A program made the position numbers and the translations under genes. Below the pieces are notes generated by a model. The model made no database searches, was not told where the DNA came from, and saw only the letters and a program-made list of their open reading frames with translations. DNA of 64,000 nt from Amorphophallus konjac. Taxonomy: Eukaryota > Streptophyta > Magnoliopsida > Alismatales > Araceae. Shown here piece after piece: positions 11,328 to 21,079 of the stretch (position 1 is its first letter; each line of letters starts with the position of its first letter). The stretch spans positions 145,522,064 to 145,586,063 of the forward strand of contig CM040126.1 of NCBI GenBank assembly GCA_022559845.1. The letters are read 5' to 3'.

Positions 11328-12736
11328 CTACATCAGGGGTTTAGGCACCTTAGGCCTTAACTTCCCCAGTTCGGTTACATAAGCCCTCCACGGCTCGCAT
11401 TCTTCCACCACGTGCGCTAAGGCCTTTCCCGTAACACTTGTCTTCCAGGGAGCTTTAATGGCCTTCGCTTCCTTCGCGTCCGCTTCAGTGCCCAACTCCC
11501 TTTTCTTCAAAGGAACAATGCTAGTCGATGGCGGGAACGAATGGCGTGGGATGCCAATCTGGAGGCAGCACCGATGCGCATTATAAAGGACGAACTCGGT
11601 CGCGCCGATCAGTTGAAGATCAACTTCGGGAGAAGACCTCATGAGGAGATCTAGCGAAAGCAAACATGCCGGTGCGCAAGTAAAGAAGCCTTGTGTCACG
11701 GTGCGAAAGTGAGACCGCGAGTCTTCACGTTTCTTCAGCCAAGGAACGCGGTTCACTACAGTACCACCGAAGCCTAACACGTCGGCTATGTGATGAAGAG
11801 GGCTTTGTTGGAAGAGCTTCGAAGCGGTTGGCATTCCCTCGCGCTGGTCGAATTTGAAATGCAAATCCAGCCAGCAATTCAAGACAAGTGCACAACCAAA
11901 TGGAGGCTTACCCATGCTCGAGGCAGTAAGACCGCTGTAAATATAGGCAAGGACGGCGGGTCCCACCCTCTTTCCACGCCAAATCCCGCAGATAGCACCC
12001 AGTTGGTCTTCCTCCACCATGTTGTCGGTATAAGGGAACAAGAGAGCACCCGCCAGACAAATGGTGAACCCCTTCATGATTCCCTCCAAATAGTCATCGT
12101 CTGGTGACCCTCTCAGGGCATCCATGACCCACTCCGCAAGCTTTTAGAGATCGATCCCCTTTTGAGTACGGACCTTTCTGGCTGCGTCGGGCGGCATGAA
12201 GCTTCCAAGGACGCTTTCAGAAGTCCCCCGTGTCAGCATCCGCATAGCCTTCACCTTCCCGTCACTCTTGAATTTCTTCAATCCGAGCAGAAGTTCCACC
12301 TCCTCGAGGAGGATGGTCACCTCGAAGGTCGGGAAGATAAAAGTGTGGGTCTGGGGATGCCAGATCTCCACTAGTGCGCCCATAGCCGCCCAGTCCATAC
12401 GAATCTTCTCGTAATGCTTGGCGTGAATAAGAAGCCCCTGCAGATGCCACTTCGAGAGTATGACCCTCATGCCAATGGAGATATTGGAAGTCAGCTTTGA
12501 AAGCCATGGCAGCTTGGAAAACTTCCTCGGGCCTGGGAAGAGTGGATATGGCTGGAAGAGGAAAGAAGAAGAAATGAAGGAAGTAAGAAGAAGGTTCACG
12601 TGGAGAAATTTGAAAAGAGTCAGCTTACCATATGCGACATGATCCTCCCACTCAGATGACCCTCGAGGTCGGAAAGTCGCCTAATCTCGCTGCTAGGCTT
12701 GCTCCTCTTCATAACGCGGGAAGACTCTCCTTCCAT
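11328..12736 (-). pseudogene. Antisense DUF7745/PMD-like gene D, two exons, one in-frame stop
   Basis: The minus-strand exons are 12,736-12,629 (36 codons, leader MEGESSRVMKRSKPSSEIRR) and 12,551-11,328. The 77-nt intron is phase 0. An in-frame TAA at 12,146-12,144 interrupts the frame at residue 172; otherwise the protein would be about 442 residues. Recognisable segments are EIWHPQTHTFIFPTFEVTIL with LLEEVELLLGL, and further on FTICLAGALLFPY and VGPAVLAYIYSGL, the pattern of DUF7745-type proteins related to the plant mobile domain. The leader resembles that of copy A, so the first exon is shared across the cassette. A TATA box lies about 90 nt upstream. The domain name is from memory of the family pattern. 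Confidence 0.62.
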
Positions 12737-12823
12737 CCTGAAATCTCTAGATTCTCCTCTCCTTCCTCTCCTGAGCTTCCAAAACCCACCTTGGTGCATT
12801 TGAATGAACTAGCCTAAGGGGAG

Positions 12824-12831
12824 TTCTTATA
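12824..12831 (-). promoter_or_regulatory. TATA box of antisense gene D
   Basis: TATAAGAA on the minus strand lies about 90 nt upstream of the ATG at 12,736. The spacing resembles that of copy A. Confidence 0.4.
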
Positions 12832-13904
12832 GGAAGGGAAGATCGCTACAGGACAGAACATGTCACATCAGCAGTCGCTATCAGGATTTTGTCTGGATCT
12901 CCTTTGAACTATGGTGCGATTCTGCTATGATTCTGCTACTTTATGATGTTGCTAACCTTTGCTGGCCTGTGCAGGTTTTACTAACGGACGTCTTTGTCCT
13001 ATCTCCTGTCCCACCTTTCATTGGTTGGTCCCACCATGTCATGTATCGTAGTATATGATACGTACGCTACTAGAACATGCCGAGGACCGTGCGGCCCGAA
13101 CGAATCTGGGATCTGAGTTCCCCTTCAACAAAAACGGTGATGATCCCAGAAGAATTTGGGTTGTACGGATAGGCCGTCAATTTGTGATAGAATGGGGACG
13201 ACGGTTCCATTCAGTGAGTTGATGCGCGGATAAACGGGCCCCAGCCCAGTATCAGCTCACCGAGTCGGTATCCTGACCCGTCCTTCATAAGTTGACAATA
13301 TTATCCTTGGCTATTTTCTATTTTAGTTTGTTTTGAATTTTTCTTTAAACCCAGCATGCATTCATATATGACTTTGATTTATTACGGAAGATCATTCAAG
13401 TGATTCGATTGTGAAAGCCGTTGTGTTTCAATTCCCACAAATATGAGATATTCCACTCCGAATGAAATACCGAGTTTCCTTGAGATAGCCTCGACGCTGC
13501 TCTTCCAAAGGAGACCCTTGTTTGGACAGACCCTCAGATATTCCTTTACCTTTTTCGACCCACCTTGGCCGCAGCACTTCCACATTGGCTGGTAACCGCT
13601 CCCCAAAGGTGAAACCTCTGATTTATGACCCAGGTACTTCCACACCGAGAAGTTGGTCTCCTTTTGTTTCGTGCCTGAGCGCACATCTCACCCTCCCTTA
13701 TTTGATCTCTGTCCAAGCAATCGTCAATATTTGAAAGACCTTCTTCAAGGTCGCCTCATTGAAACTCCAGGAAAGATTCCAAACAGTAACGTCAAAAGCG
13801 TGTCTCATCACACCTTGGCATCAACTTATCAGTCCGCTCCCACTTCACTCCACTCCACTTCGATACCATTCCACTACGTGTCGCTCCCTTGCAAAGCAGA
13901 CGCC
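12832..13904. other. Noncoding end of the element's 3' region
   Basis: Sequence between the gene D promoter and the polypurine tract. It contains one unrecognised minus-strand ORF, listed separately, and no other supportable feature. Confidence 0.4.
13382..13684 (-). CDS. Unrecognised 100-codon antisense ORF
   Basis: An open minus-strand frame with an ordinary composition and one basic Cys-containing stretch (MWKCCGQGGSKKVKEY). I do not recognise it. It lies upstream of gene D in the same orientation as A-D, so it could be a decayed fifth antisense gene or chance. Confidence 0.2.
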   Translation of the reverse strand: MRSGTKQKETNFSVWKYLGHKSEVSPLGSGYQPMWKCCGQGGSKKVKEYLRVCPNKGLLWKSSVEAISRKLGISFGVEYLIFVGIETQRLSQSNHLNDLP

Positions 13905-13917
13905 AAGGCGGGGCAGC
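13905..13917 (+). promoter_or_regulatory. Polypurine tract for plus-strand priming
   Basis: AAGGCGGGGCAGC directly precedes the LTR start TGTAGACACG at 13,918. A purine-rich run adjoining the 3' LTR is the expected priming site of an LTR retrotransposon. Confidence 0.6.
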
Positions 13918-14178
13918 TGTAGACACGCCATTCCTGACGTCTCCTGAGAAAGTCTCATATAACTATACGACGCCCCGCGATGGCTTACGCATTTCGAATC
14001 ACTTGAGTACTTCCTTTTCTTGAGTCTTCTTCCGCCCTTTTCGGCATCCAGAATCATCTCGTCACGGCATTCGGACGGCATCAACACCAGTCAGACGCAT
14101 CAAGAGGTTCCGGAAGCAAGAAGGGTGTCTGCCGGGCGCCCGCCGACGCCTGATCTAAGGACCCGGGTGGGTCTTAAT

Positions 14179-14798
14179 GGGGGCGTCCAGGCCCCTGGAC
14201 GCCCCCATGATTTTAATTTATTTTATTATTTTCTCGGGGCCCAAAACAAAATAAACAATATATATATTAATGGAGGCGTCCAGGCCCCATAAAAACAAAA
14301 ATAAAAAATATTTGTAGAATGCCACTTGGCATAAAAAAGACAAAAAATAATTAAAAATATATATATATTAATGGAGGCGTCCAGGCCCCTGGACGCCTCC
14401 ATAAAAACAAACATAAAAAAATTAAAATGCCAGCCTTGGCATAAAAGACAAAATCATAATAAAAATAACACATTTTTGGAGGCGTCCAGGCCCCTGGACG
14501 CCTCCATCACATCCATCACGGGCGCCGGCCACCGAACGACGGTTTGTCGTGTGTGAAAAAATCTAAATTTTAGAGACGTCCAGTCAGCTGGACGCGCCCA
14601 TTTCTGAATCACGAGGCGCCGCTCACAAAACCACGCGTTGTGCCAAACCGCGTGCGGCCGTCGTCGATTTTCGGTGGACCTGTTTGAGGCGTCCGGGACC
14701 CTGGACGCCTCCATAAAAATATTCAAAAAAAATAAATAAAAATAGAATAAAATATTATTTCGGCCCTGATGGAGGTGTCCAGGGTCCTGGACGCCTCC
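14179..14798. repeat. Hairpin array in the 3' LTR (seven loci)
   Basis: Loci are 14,179-14,206, 14,272-14,288 (left arm only), 14,373-14,400, 14,478-14,505, 14,574-14,599, 14,686-14,711 and 14,771-14,798. The core arms are GGCGTCCAGG and CCTGGACGCC. A/T-rich spacers of roughly 60-90 bp separate them. The last unit lies 14 nt upstream of the TATA-like sequence. Confidence 0.9.
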
Positions 14799-14812
14799 AC
14801 CCTCCGGAGCCC

Positions 14813-14820
14813 TATAATAG
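14813..14820 (+). promoter_or_regulatory. Degenerate TATA box of LTR copy 1
   Basis: TATAATAG here corresponds to TATAAATAG in the other LTR (61,581), so one A has been lost. Confidence 0.5.
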
Positions 14821-14895
14821 AGGCCCACCCCCTCAGTTCTGGAAGAGCTTTGAAGTGATCCGATAGGCTGCCGGAGTCCAGAGGCTACGGAGTCA

Positions 14896-14995
14896 NNNNN
14901 NNNNNNNNNNNNNNNNNNNNNNNNNNNNNNNNNNNNNNNNNNNNNNNNNNNNNNNNNNNNNNNNNNNNNNNNNNNNNNNNNNNNNNNNNNNNNNN
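14896..14995. other. Assembly gap, 100 N
   Basis: Exactly 100 N bases, a conventional scaffold gap of unknown real size. The left side is mid-LTR and the right side is not LTR. Confidence 1.
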
Positions 14996-15099
14996 AACCA
15001 CGTCTTTTGTGTATAAGATACTCTTCCGAAGGAAGAAATTTTGGAAGATGTACATGGTGTAATATCTTACACCTAGTGACATTTGACCACAGTCCCTAG

Positions 15100-15600
15100 C
15101 TTTTCCAAACCCATCTATACATTAAATCCAAATAGAAGTCCCAGATGTTTCTAATCTCCAAGCCACCTTGCTCCTGGATTTTGCATGTCCTTTCCCAAGA
15201 AATATCATCCCATCTTCTACATGTGCCCCACTCACATGCCAGAAGAAAACAACATTGAATGGAATCCAGCTTTTGGTACCCACTTTGAGAATCTTGTAAA
15301 GAGACAGAAAATAGGTTGTCATGGAGGACATAACTGCCTTACAAAAGAATTCTACGCCCATAGGATAGAGTTCTAGCCTCACAACCTGCCAAAGGATGAT
15401 CCATCCTCAAGTTTCCCCCCTCCTGATCTCTGACCTGAATGACACCAGAAGAAAGTGGGAATCAAAGACAAGTGACAGGAAAGCTCCCCACTGAACAACT
15501 GAGAATCCTGGCTGCCCTGGTAACTTTGTTCTACTGCTTGTTAACCAATCTTGAAAGAGAGAGAAAATAGATAGGTGTGGACGACTAAACAACTTTGCAA
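15100..15600 (-). mobile_element. LINE fragment, reverse transcriptase C-terminal region
   Basis: The minus strand encodes GVEFFCKAVMSSMTTYFLSL followed by YKILKVG. This matches the late RT pattern of plant LINEs (GGR.TLIKSVLSS.P.YFLSLFK.P). The frame is interrupted, so it is dead. A related stretch recurs at 21,090-21,245 on the other side of the copia element. Confidence 0.6.
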
Positions 15601-15616
15601 AGCACAACGGTACATC

Positions 15617-15943
15617 TGTAGGAGATAAGACTGTGTTCAGGCTGATCTAGGACTGAACTGTCTCTGTTTGAGTTAGGTTCATCACCGGACCCGCTAAGGT
15701 GGATCCGTTTAACTTAGATCTTTTTTGTTCTTTATTCTTAATACCCTTGACTTGTGTCATTGTAACAGGGGTATTTTAGTCTTGTTTTTGATTAGGTTTG
15801 TTAATAAGGGTTCTTGAGAGGTGTGCGGCCAGAACTGACAGTTGCCATCCACACTTTGCGCCATCTCCTTCCTCCTCTCTCCCTCTCTCTTCTTTCTCTT
15901 CTGCACCTTCTGTTCCAGAAGCATGTAACCATGAACATCTTCC
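15617..15943 (+). repeat. 5' LTR of the copia element
   Basis: It starts TGTAGGAGATA and aligns with 20,758-21,072 (shared TTGACTTGTGTCATTGTA and GAGGTGTGCGGCCAGA). The terminal CA has mutated to CC. Confidence 0.88.
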
Positions 15944-15955
15944 TGGTATCAGAAC
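15944..15955 (+). promoter_or_regulatory. Primer-binding site, initiator-tRNA type
   Basis: TGGTATCAGAAC directly abuts the 5' LTR and matches the usual TGGTATCAGAGC complement of plant initiator tRNA-Met at 11 of 12 positions. Confidence 0.85.
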
Positions 15956-16474
15956 AAAGATTTCTTTAGGGCCTGTCCGGGCCTCCCTTGTGTAGTGCCA
16001 TGTCATCTGGGCGTCTTCTCCTGGTGCCTTTTTTGTCTCATCAGCATGCAACAGTGATAAAGGGACCAGTTGGTGCCTCTATGCGAAGAAGCTGTGTGCA
16101 GCCAGGGAGTTCTGGGTCTTGGAGTTCAGGACCCCTTCCTTACCTTGTTCCTCCCTATCGTGGGCTGGGTGGTCAGTCCGCCACCTGTTTGTGGCCTGGT
16201 TGCTCCACCTGCCACCTGGTCAGGACTGGTCCGTGCAGTGCTCTCCTCACCTATTGTCTCTCCCTTGTTGTAACCAGGGTTTGGTTGCTTGCTCCAATTG
16301 TTTGGGGCTTCTGTAGAGGAGTCACCACTTAGTGGTTGTCGGTCAGTGTCAACAGCAAGTGTCTGCACTTATGTTAGACTCTACATAGTTCGAAGCTATC
16401 TCCAAGTTCCCTGGAGCTGCTGAACCCTCACTTGTCCCTATGACCAGCTAGAACATTTCTCTTCAGATTACTCA

Positions 16475-16685
16475 TATGAAGTTAAATGAAAACAATTACA
16501 TGGCATGTTCAGTGGCTGCAGAAATCTATGTCGCTGATCGTGGCAAGAATGGGTACATCAATGGAAAAATAAAGAAGCCAGGCTTTGAAGATTCTGGATA
16601 TGACAAATGGCACTTAGAAAATAGTTTTGTTATGTCTTGGATCTTGAATTCAGTTGGTCCTGAAAGTCAACCAATCATCCTCTAG
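16475..16685 (+). pseudogene. copia gag N-terminal remnant
   Basis: The frame encodes MKLNENNYMACSVAAEIYV, then GYINGKIKKPGFED and YDKWHLENSFVMSWILNSV. These are the conserved N-terminal gag motifs of plant copia elements (NYL.W..A.E.., YDKWDLENSLVMSWLLNSM). It stops early at 16,683, and the rest of gag downstream is frameshifted. Confidence 0.75.
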
Positions 16686-17454
16686 CGCAAGATTGCAAGG
16701 GACATGTGGACACTCCTTGTAGAAATGTTCGGGCAAAAACACGATGTTGTCTGTGTATATCAGTTGACAAATGAAAACATGACCTGAAACAGAGAGATTT
16801 GTCTTTCACCACCTTCTTAGGCACCCTACGAAGCAAATGGGAAGAGCTAGATTGCTATGCTGTTGATGACTGGTCATGTGTATATCAGAATTTGAGACTC
16901 TAAGGGGACAAATTTTGAGCATGGAACCATTTCCCTCCTTGGAACATGTATATTTCAAGATCTTAAATGAGGAAAGCCATAGGAGAGCCATGAATGACAC
17001 TACCAAACCACTCAATAATCCCGGTGTTGGGGAATTCTTAGCCTTGGTAGGTATTGGACAGAAAAGTGGAAAAGGGGTACCCGATGCATATAGACAAAAA
17101 CAAGAGTGGCAGTATTTGTAGTCACTGGCCGTGAGAATTATGTTGTCGATGATTGTTGGGATTTGCATCTTGAAAAAAAACCTTGAAGTTCAAAAATAGG
17201 AAGAAGGACAACAAGCAAAAGGTAATGCAGTTGCATCTCACCTTGTAGGGGGTCAGTCAGCTCTCTCCCTTGATCATAGATCAGTCAGTTCTTTGGGTTC
17301 CGCCGTTCTAGGCATGACCTCATAGAACATTGCACAGCTCCAAAGGCTCCTTTCGCAACTTGGAACCAGTTCTTCTGTACCCTCACCCATCTGTGCTACG
17401 TCAGGCATTGTTGGTATTGCACTGAGCACAACTACTCCTCAGGTCCATTCTCCC

Positions 17455-17600
17455 TGGGTCATAGATTCTGGTGCAACAGACCATATGACCGGTATTTCTA
17501 CATTGTTCTATTCTTATTCTCTTGCCTCTGGTCAAGATAAAGTGATTGTTGTAGATGGTTCAAAAGCCAATGTTGCAGGCCGCAGTGATTTACACTGGAT
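17455..17600 (+). pseudogene. copia aspartic protease remnant
   Basis: The translation contains WVIDSGATDHMTG with the catalytic DSG triplet, followed by a degraded flank. The surrounding frame is broken. Confidence 0.75.
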
Positions 17601-18123
17601 AGTCACCTTTGTTGCTCTTTGCCTTACATGTTTCCACACTGTCTATGAATCTTTTATCTGAAAGTAGCATCACCAAGTGCCTAAACTGCTCGGTGACCTT
17701 TTCCCTGACTATTGTGTTTTCCAGGACCTGAGGATAAGGCAGAAGATTGAGACTGGGTGTGAAGTAGGAGGTCTACTACTTCGAGTCAGGAGAGGGTGCA
17801 ACTCTTAGCTTTAATGCTGGTAGAGATGTGAACCATCAAATAAGGGAGATTTAGCTGTGGCACTCTCGTCTTGGTCATCTTTCCTTTAGGTTTTTGAGAG
17901 TCTTGTTCATACATTGTTTGGTGTAGTGACTCTAAGTCACTTAGTTGTCATGTTTGTCAATTAGCAAAACAATGTCGTACTCAATTTCCAACTTCAATGA
18001 ATAAAAGTTTAGTTCCTTTTGAACTTGTTCAACTTTGATGTTTGGGGACCATCTCTTATTCCTTCTCTATATGTCTTTCACTATCTTGTGAGTTTTATTG
18101 ATGATTATACCCATTGTACGTGG

Positions 18124-18660
18124 AGTTACTTGTTGAAATCAAAAGAATAGGTTGCAAGGGTGATAGAAGTTTTATGTAAGATGATAGAAAATCAGTTTGA
18201 GAAAAAGATAAAAGTGTTCCGATCTGATGATGCAAAAGAGTTCTTTGCAAGAAACCTAGAATTTTTCCTTGAGAAGAAAGGAAATATCCATGAATCTTTA
18301 TGTGTCTACACTCCTCAACAAAATAGGGTAGCTGAGAGAAAAAATAGACACTTATTGGAGGCGGCGAGGGCTCTTCTTTTTCAACACAATCTTCCCAAAT
18401 GGTTTTGGGGTGAGGTAGCCCTTATTGCAGCTTATGTCTCGACTGCATGCCATCCGAAGTGATTAGATTCAGGGCTCCCATTTCTTTTCTATATCCTGGT
18501 CGTCTTTTGTTTCCTTTACCTCCTAAAGTGTTTGGTTGTTTATGTTTCATTCATCATCTTCGGCCAGGATCTACTAAGTTTGACCCTCGTGCTATAAAGG
18601 GTGTGTTTCTAGGATACTCTTCAACTCAAAAGGGTGTAAGTGTTTTGACCCCAAGATAGG
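18124..18660 (+). pseudogene. copia integrase remnant
   Basis: [20 protein letters not shown] and [20 protein letters not shown] carry the catalytic D and E regions of a copia integrase. A second frame continues with FDPRAIKGVFLGYSSTQKG, the end of the integrase region. A stop after the histidine-proline segment (18,462) separates the two. Confidence 0.8.
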
Positions 18661-19139
18661 CCAGAAGACCTTTATTGAGTCAAGTCTTATTTCTTCCCCA
18701 AGATTCCTTCTCAGGGGTGCATTGTTTTGTCCCATATACTTTTGAGTTAGTCTTTCGAACTCCTTTTTTTTGTGTCGAGAGTAGTCTGCTCAAAATGGTG
18801 TCACAGGAGAATCATCAGTTACAGCTAGGGATCGTCTTGTCACTAGTGAGCCACTTCGGGAGCTGATCACCTACTCCAAACGGCCGAAAAGAGTGGAGGG
18901 CTAGTCTATGGAATGTCTTTCTCATCAAATTGTTGAATCTCCAAGTCATCAATCCATTGAACCTCTTGACCTTGATTTGCCTATTCCTCTTTGCAAAGGT
19001 ACTAAAGAGTGTACAAAACATCCTATTTCGAAGTTTGTTACTTACTCTCAATTATCTTATTCTTATCATTCTTATTCTTATCCTACCTTTGTCAGTGTGT
19101 TGTTTACTTTCTCTGTGCCCAAGTCTTTTACAGAAGTTG

Positions 19140-20720
19140 CAAGGGATCCTAAATAACTGTATGCAATGGATGAGGAAATGAGAGCACTATAAAAAAATCA
19201 AACCTGGGAACTTGGTGATCCCCCAAAGGGGAAGAAGTTGGTTGGCTCCAAGTGGGTATTCACCACTAAGTGCAAGCCAGATAAGTTTCTTGATTGGTAT
19301 AAAACACGATTGGTTGTGAAAGGATTCACTTAGACTTACGGTGTGGATTATGAGGAAACCTTTGCTCTCATGGCCAAACTAAAATATGTTCGAGTCATTA
19401 TTTCTTTTGCTGCCCAATCCTCTTGGAAATTGTTTCAGTTTGATGTGAAGAATGTCTCTTTGAATGGTCTGCTGGCCGGGGTGGCACGTCTTGTCCCTTC
19501 CGCAATGAAGGGATGAACGGACTCCCTCGTTTCCCACCTTGCAAGTATTACCTTTCAGTTAAAAAAAAATGTCTCTTTGAATGGTGATCTCTAAGAAGCA
19601 TACATGCAGCCCCCTCCTGACTATCCTACATGTGGCAAAGCATGCAGATTGCATAAGGCACTGGATGGCCTTAAATAGTCTCCTTGAGTTTGGTTTGACA
19701 GATTTGTGCTTGCTACGATTCGCTTTGGTAATATTCAAAGTAATGTAGACCACACATTGTTTGTTAAGTAGGAAACTGGCAAGGTGGCTATTCTCTTAGT
19801 CTATGTTGATGATATGGTCATTACAAGAGATCATGAGGAGGAAATAAAGCAGTTGAAAGTGGCTTTAGCCAAAAAATTTGCAATTAAAGACTTGGGACTA
19901 CTCCGATACTTTCTTGAATTTGAAGTAGCTTACTCCAATGAGAGTATTGATATGTGTTAGAGGAAGTATGCCCTTGATCGGTTGATGAAGATTGGTAAGT
20001 TGGGTTGTAAACCTGTAGCAACTCCCATTGAGACAAACCATTGTCTATCTGGCCAGATGGGTGATTCTCTCTCCGAGGTTGACAAAGGGAGATATCGGCA
20101 ACTTGTTGGGTGACTTTTGTACTTGACACTTATACATCATGATATCACCTACGCTGTAAGAGTTGTTAGTCAATTCATGCATGCACCAAGAACACCTTAA
20201 TGCAAGCAATGGATCACATTCTTCGCTATGTAAAAATATGTCAAGGCAAGGGGATTTGTTTACTATGTCTGATAGTCTTCAAGTTGAAAGGTATGCAGAT
20301 GCTGATTGGGTAGGTTCTCAGGATGATAGACGCTCCAATACTGGATATTGTGTGTCTTCCTTGAGAAGAATTTGGTGGCTTTACGAAGTAAGAAGCAGTT
20401 AGTGTGTGTGCTCATTCCAGTGTTGAGGTAAAATACCGCACTTTGGGACATGGTTTAGCTGAGCTGTTGTGGCTGAAACCCTTGTTCTAGGATTTTGGCT
20501 TGTTTTTTGCACTCCCTCTGAAATTTTATTGTCATAATAAAGCTGTCATCAACATACCAACAATCTTGTACAACATGACAGAACCAAGCACATCAAAATC
20601 GACCGACACTTTATTCCTGAAAAGTTTGATTCTGGAGAGCTCTGTCTATCCTACATTCGATCTGGTGATCAGCTTGCTGATATGTTTACTAAAGGATTCA
20701 CACGAGAGGCACTTATCTCA
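19140..20720 (+). pseudogene. copia reverse transcriptase and RNase H remnant
   Basis: In order: LVGSKWVFTTKCKPD, FQFDVKNVSLNG, then after a small insert YMQPPPDYPTCG, and LLVYVDDMVITRD with the YVDD active site. RNase H follows, with RYADADWVGSQDDRRSNTGY. Several stops and frameshifts make it nonfunctional. Confidence 0.82.
19469..19567 (+). mobile_element. 99-bp retroposed insert with A tail and 18-bp target duplication
   Basis: AATGTCTCTTTGAATGGT occurs at 19,451-19,468 and again at 19,568-19,585, and the RT reading frame resumes after the second copy. The inserted 99 bp ends in CAGTT and an A run. Long target duplication plus A tail indicates LINE-type machinery. The insert could be a short SINE or a LINE 3' end. 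Confidence 0.75.
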
Positions 20721-20757
20721 GTTCTTGGCAAGTTGTGTACGAAGGACATCGGGGATG

Positions 20758-21072
20758 TGTAGGAGATAGATTGTGTTCTGGCCAATCTGGGGCCTGAACT
20801 GAGTCTGTTTGAGTTGGGTTCATCACTAGACCCACTAAGGTGGATCCATTTAACTTAAATCATTTCTGTTCTTTACTCTTAATACCCTTGACTTGTGTCA
20901 TTGTAGTAGGGGTATTTCAGTCTTTTTTTGAGTTAATAAGACTTCTTGGGAGGTGTGCGGCCAGAGCTGACAGCCACCATCCACCCTTTGCGCCATCTCC
21001 TTCCTCTTCTCTCTCTCTCTCCTTTCTCTTCTGCACTCTTGTTCCAGCAGCATGTAACCATGAAAATTTTCA
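20758..21072 (+). repeat. 3' LTR of the copia element
   Basis: It starts TGTAGGAGATAG after a purine-rich ATCGGGGATG and ends TTTTCA. It aligns with the 5' LTR. Confidence 0.88.
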
Positions 21073-21079
21073 GAGGTCT

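Larger units (their letters stand above)
1..14895 (+). mobile_element. 3' part of a giant Ty3/gypsy (Tat-like) LTR retrotransposon
   Basis: The order is: pol 3' end with integrase (1-1,224, plus strand), a long 3' region with minus-strand genes (2,996-12,736), a polypurine tract (13,905-13,917) and a 3' LTR starting TGTAGACACG at 13,918. The same LTR starts at 60,712. A long region between pol and the 3' LTR with antisense ORFs is a known trait of the plant Tat lineage (Ogre, Retand, Grande). The lineage call is inference because the reverse transcriptase lies outside the window. The 3' end of the LTR is lost in the N gap. Confidence 0.8.
13918..14895 (+). mobile_element. 3' LTR of the first Tat-like element, truncated by the gap
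   Basis: It starts TGTAGACACG and matches 60,712-61,665 closely over almost its whole length. It carries hairpins and a TATA-like sequence. About 1.2 kb of the expected 2.15 kb LTR is missing beyond 14,895. Confidence 0.9.
15617..21072 (+). mobile_element. Degenerate Ty1/copia retrotransposon with both LTRs
   Basis: LTRs of 327 and 315 bp, a tRNA-iMet-type primer site, and gag, protease, integrase and RT/RNase H remnants occur in copia order. Many stops and frameshifts are present. The 5-bp flanks (ACATC and GAGGT) do not match, so the target duplication has decayed or the ends have rearranged. Confidence 0.9.

Noticed and set aside
10366..14798. CRISPR-like array, because short palindromic repeats have A/T-rich spacers
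   Set aside because: This is plant nuclear DNA; spacers are low-complexity and variable in length, and no cas genes are present.
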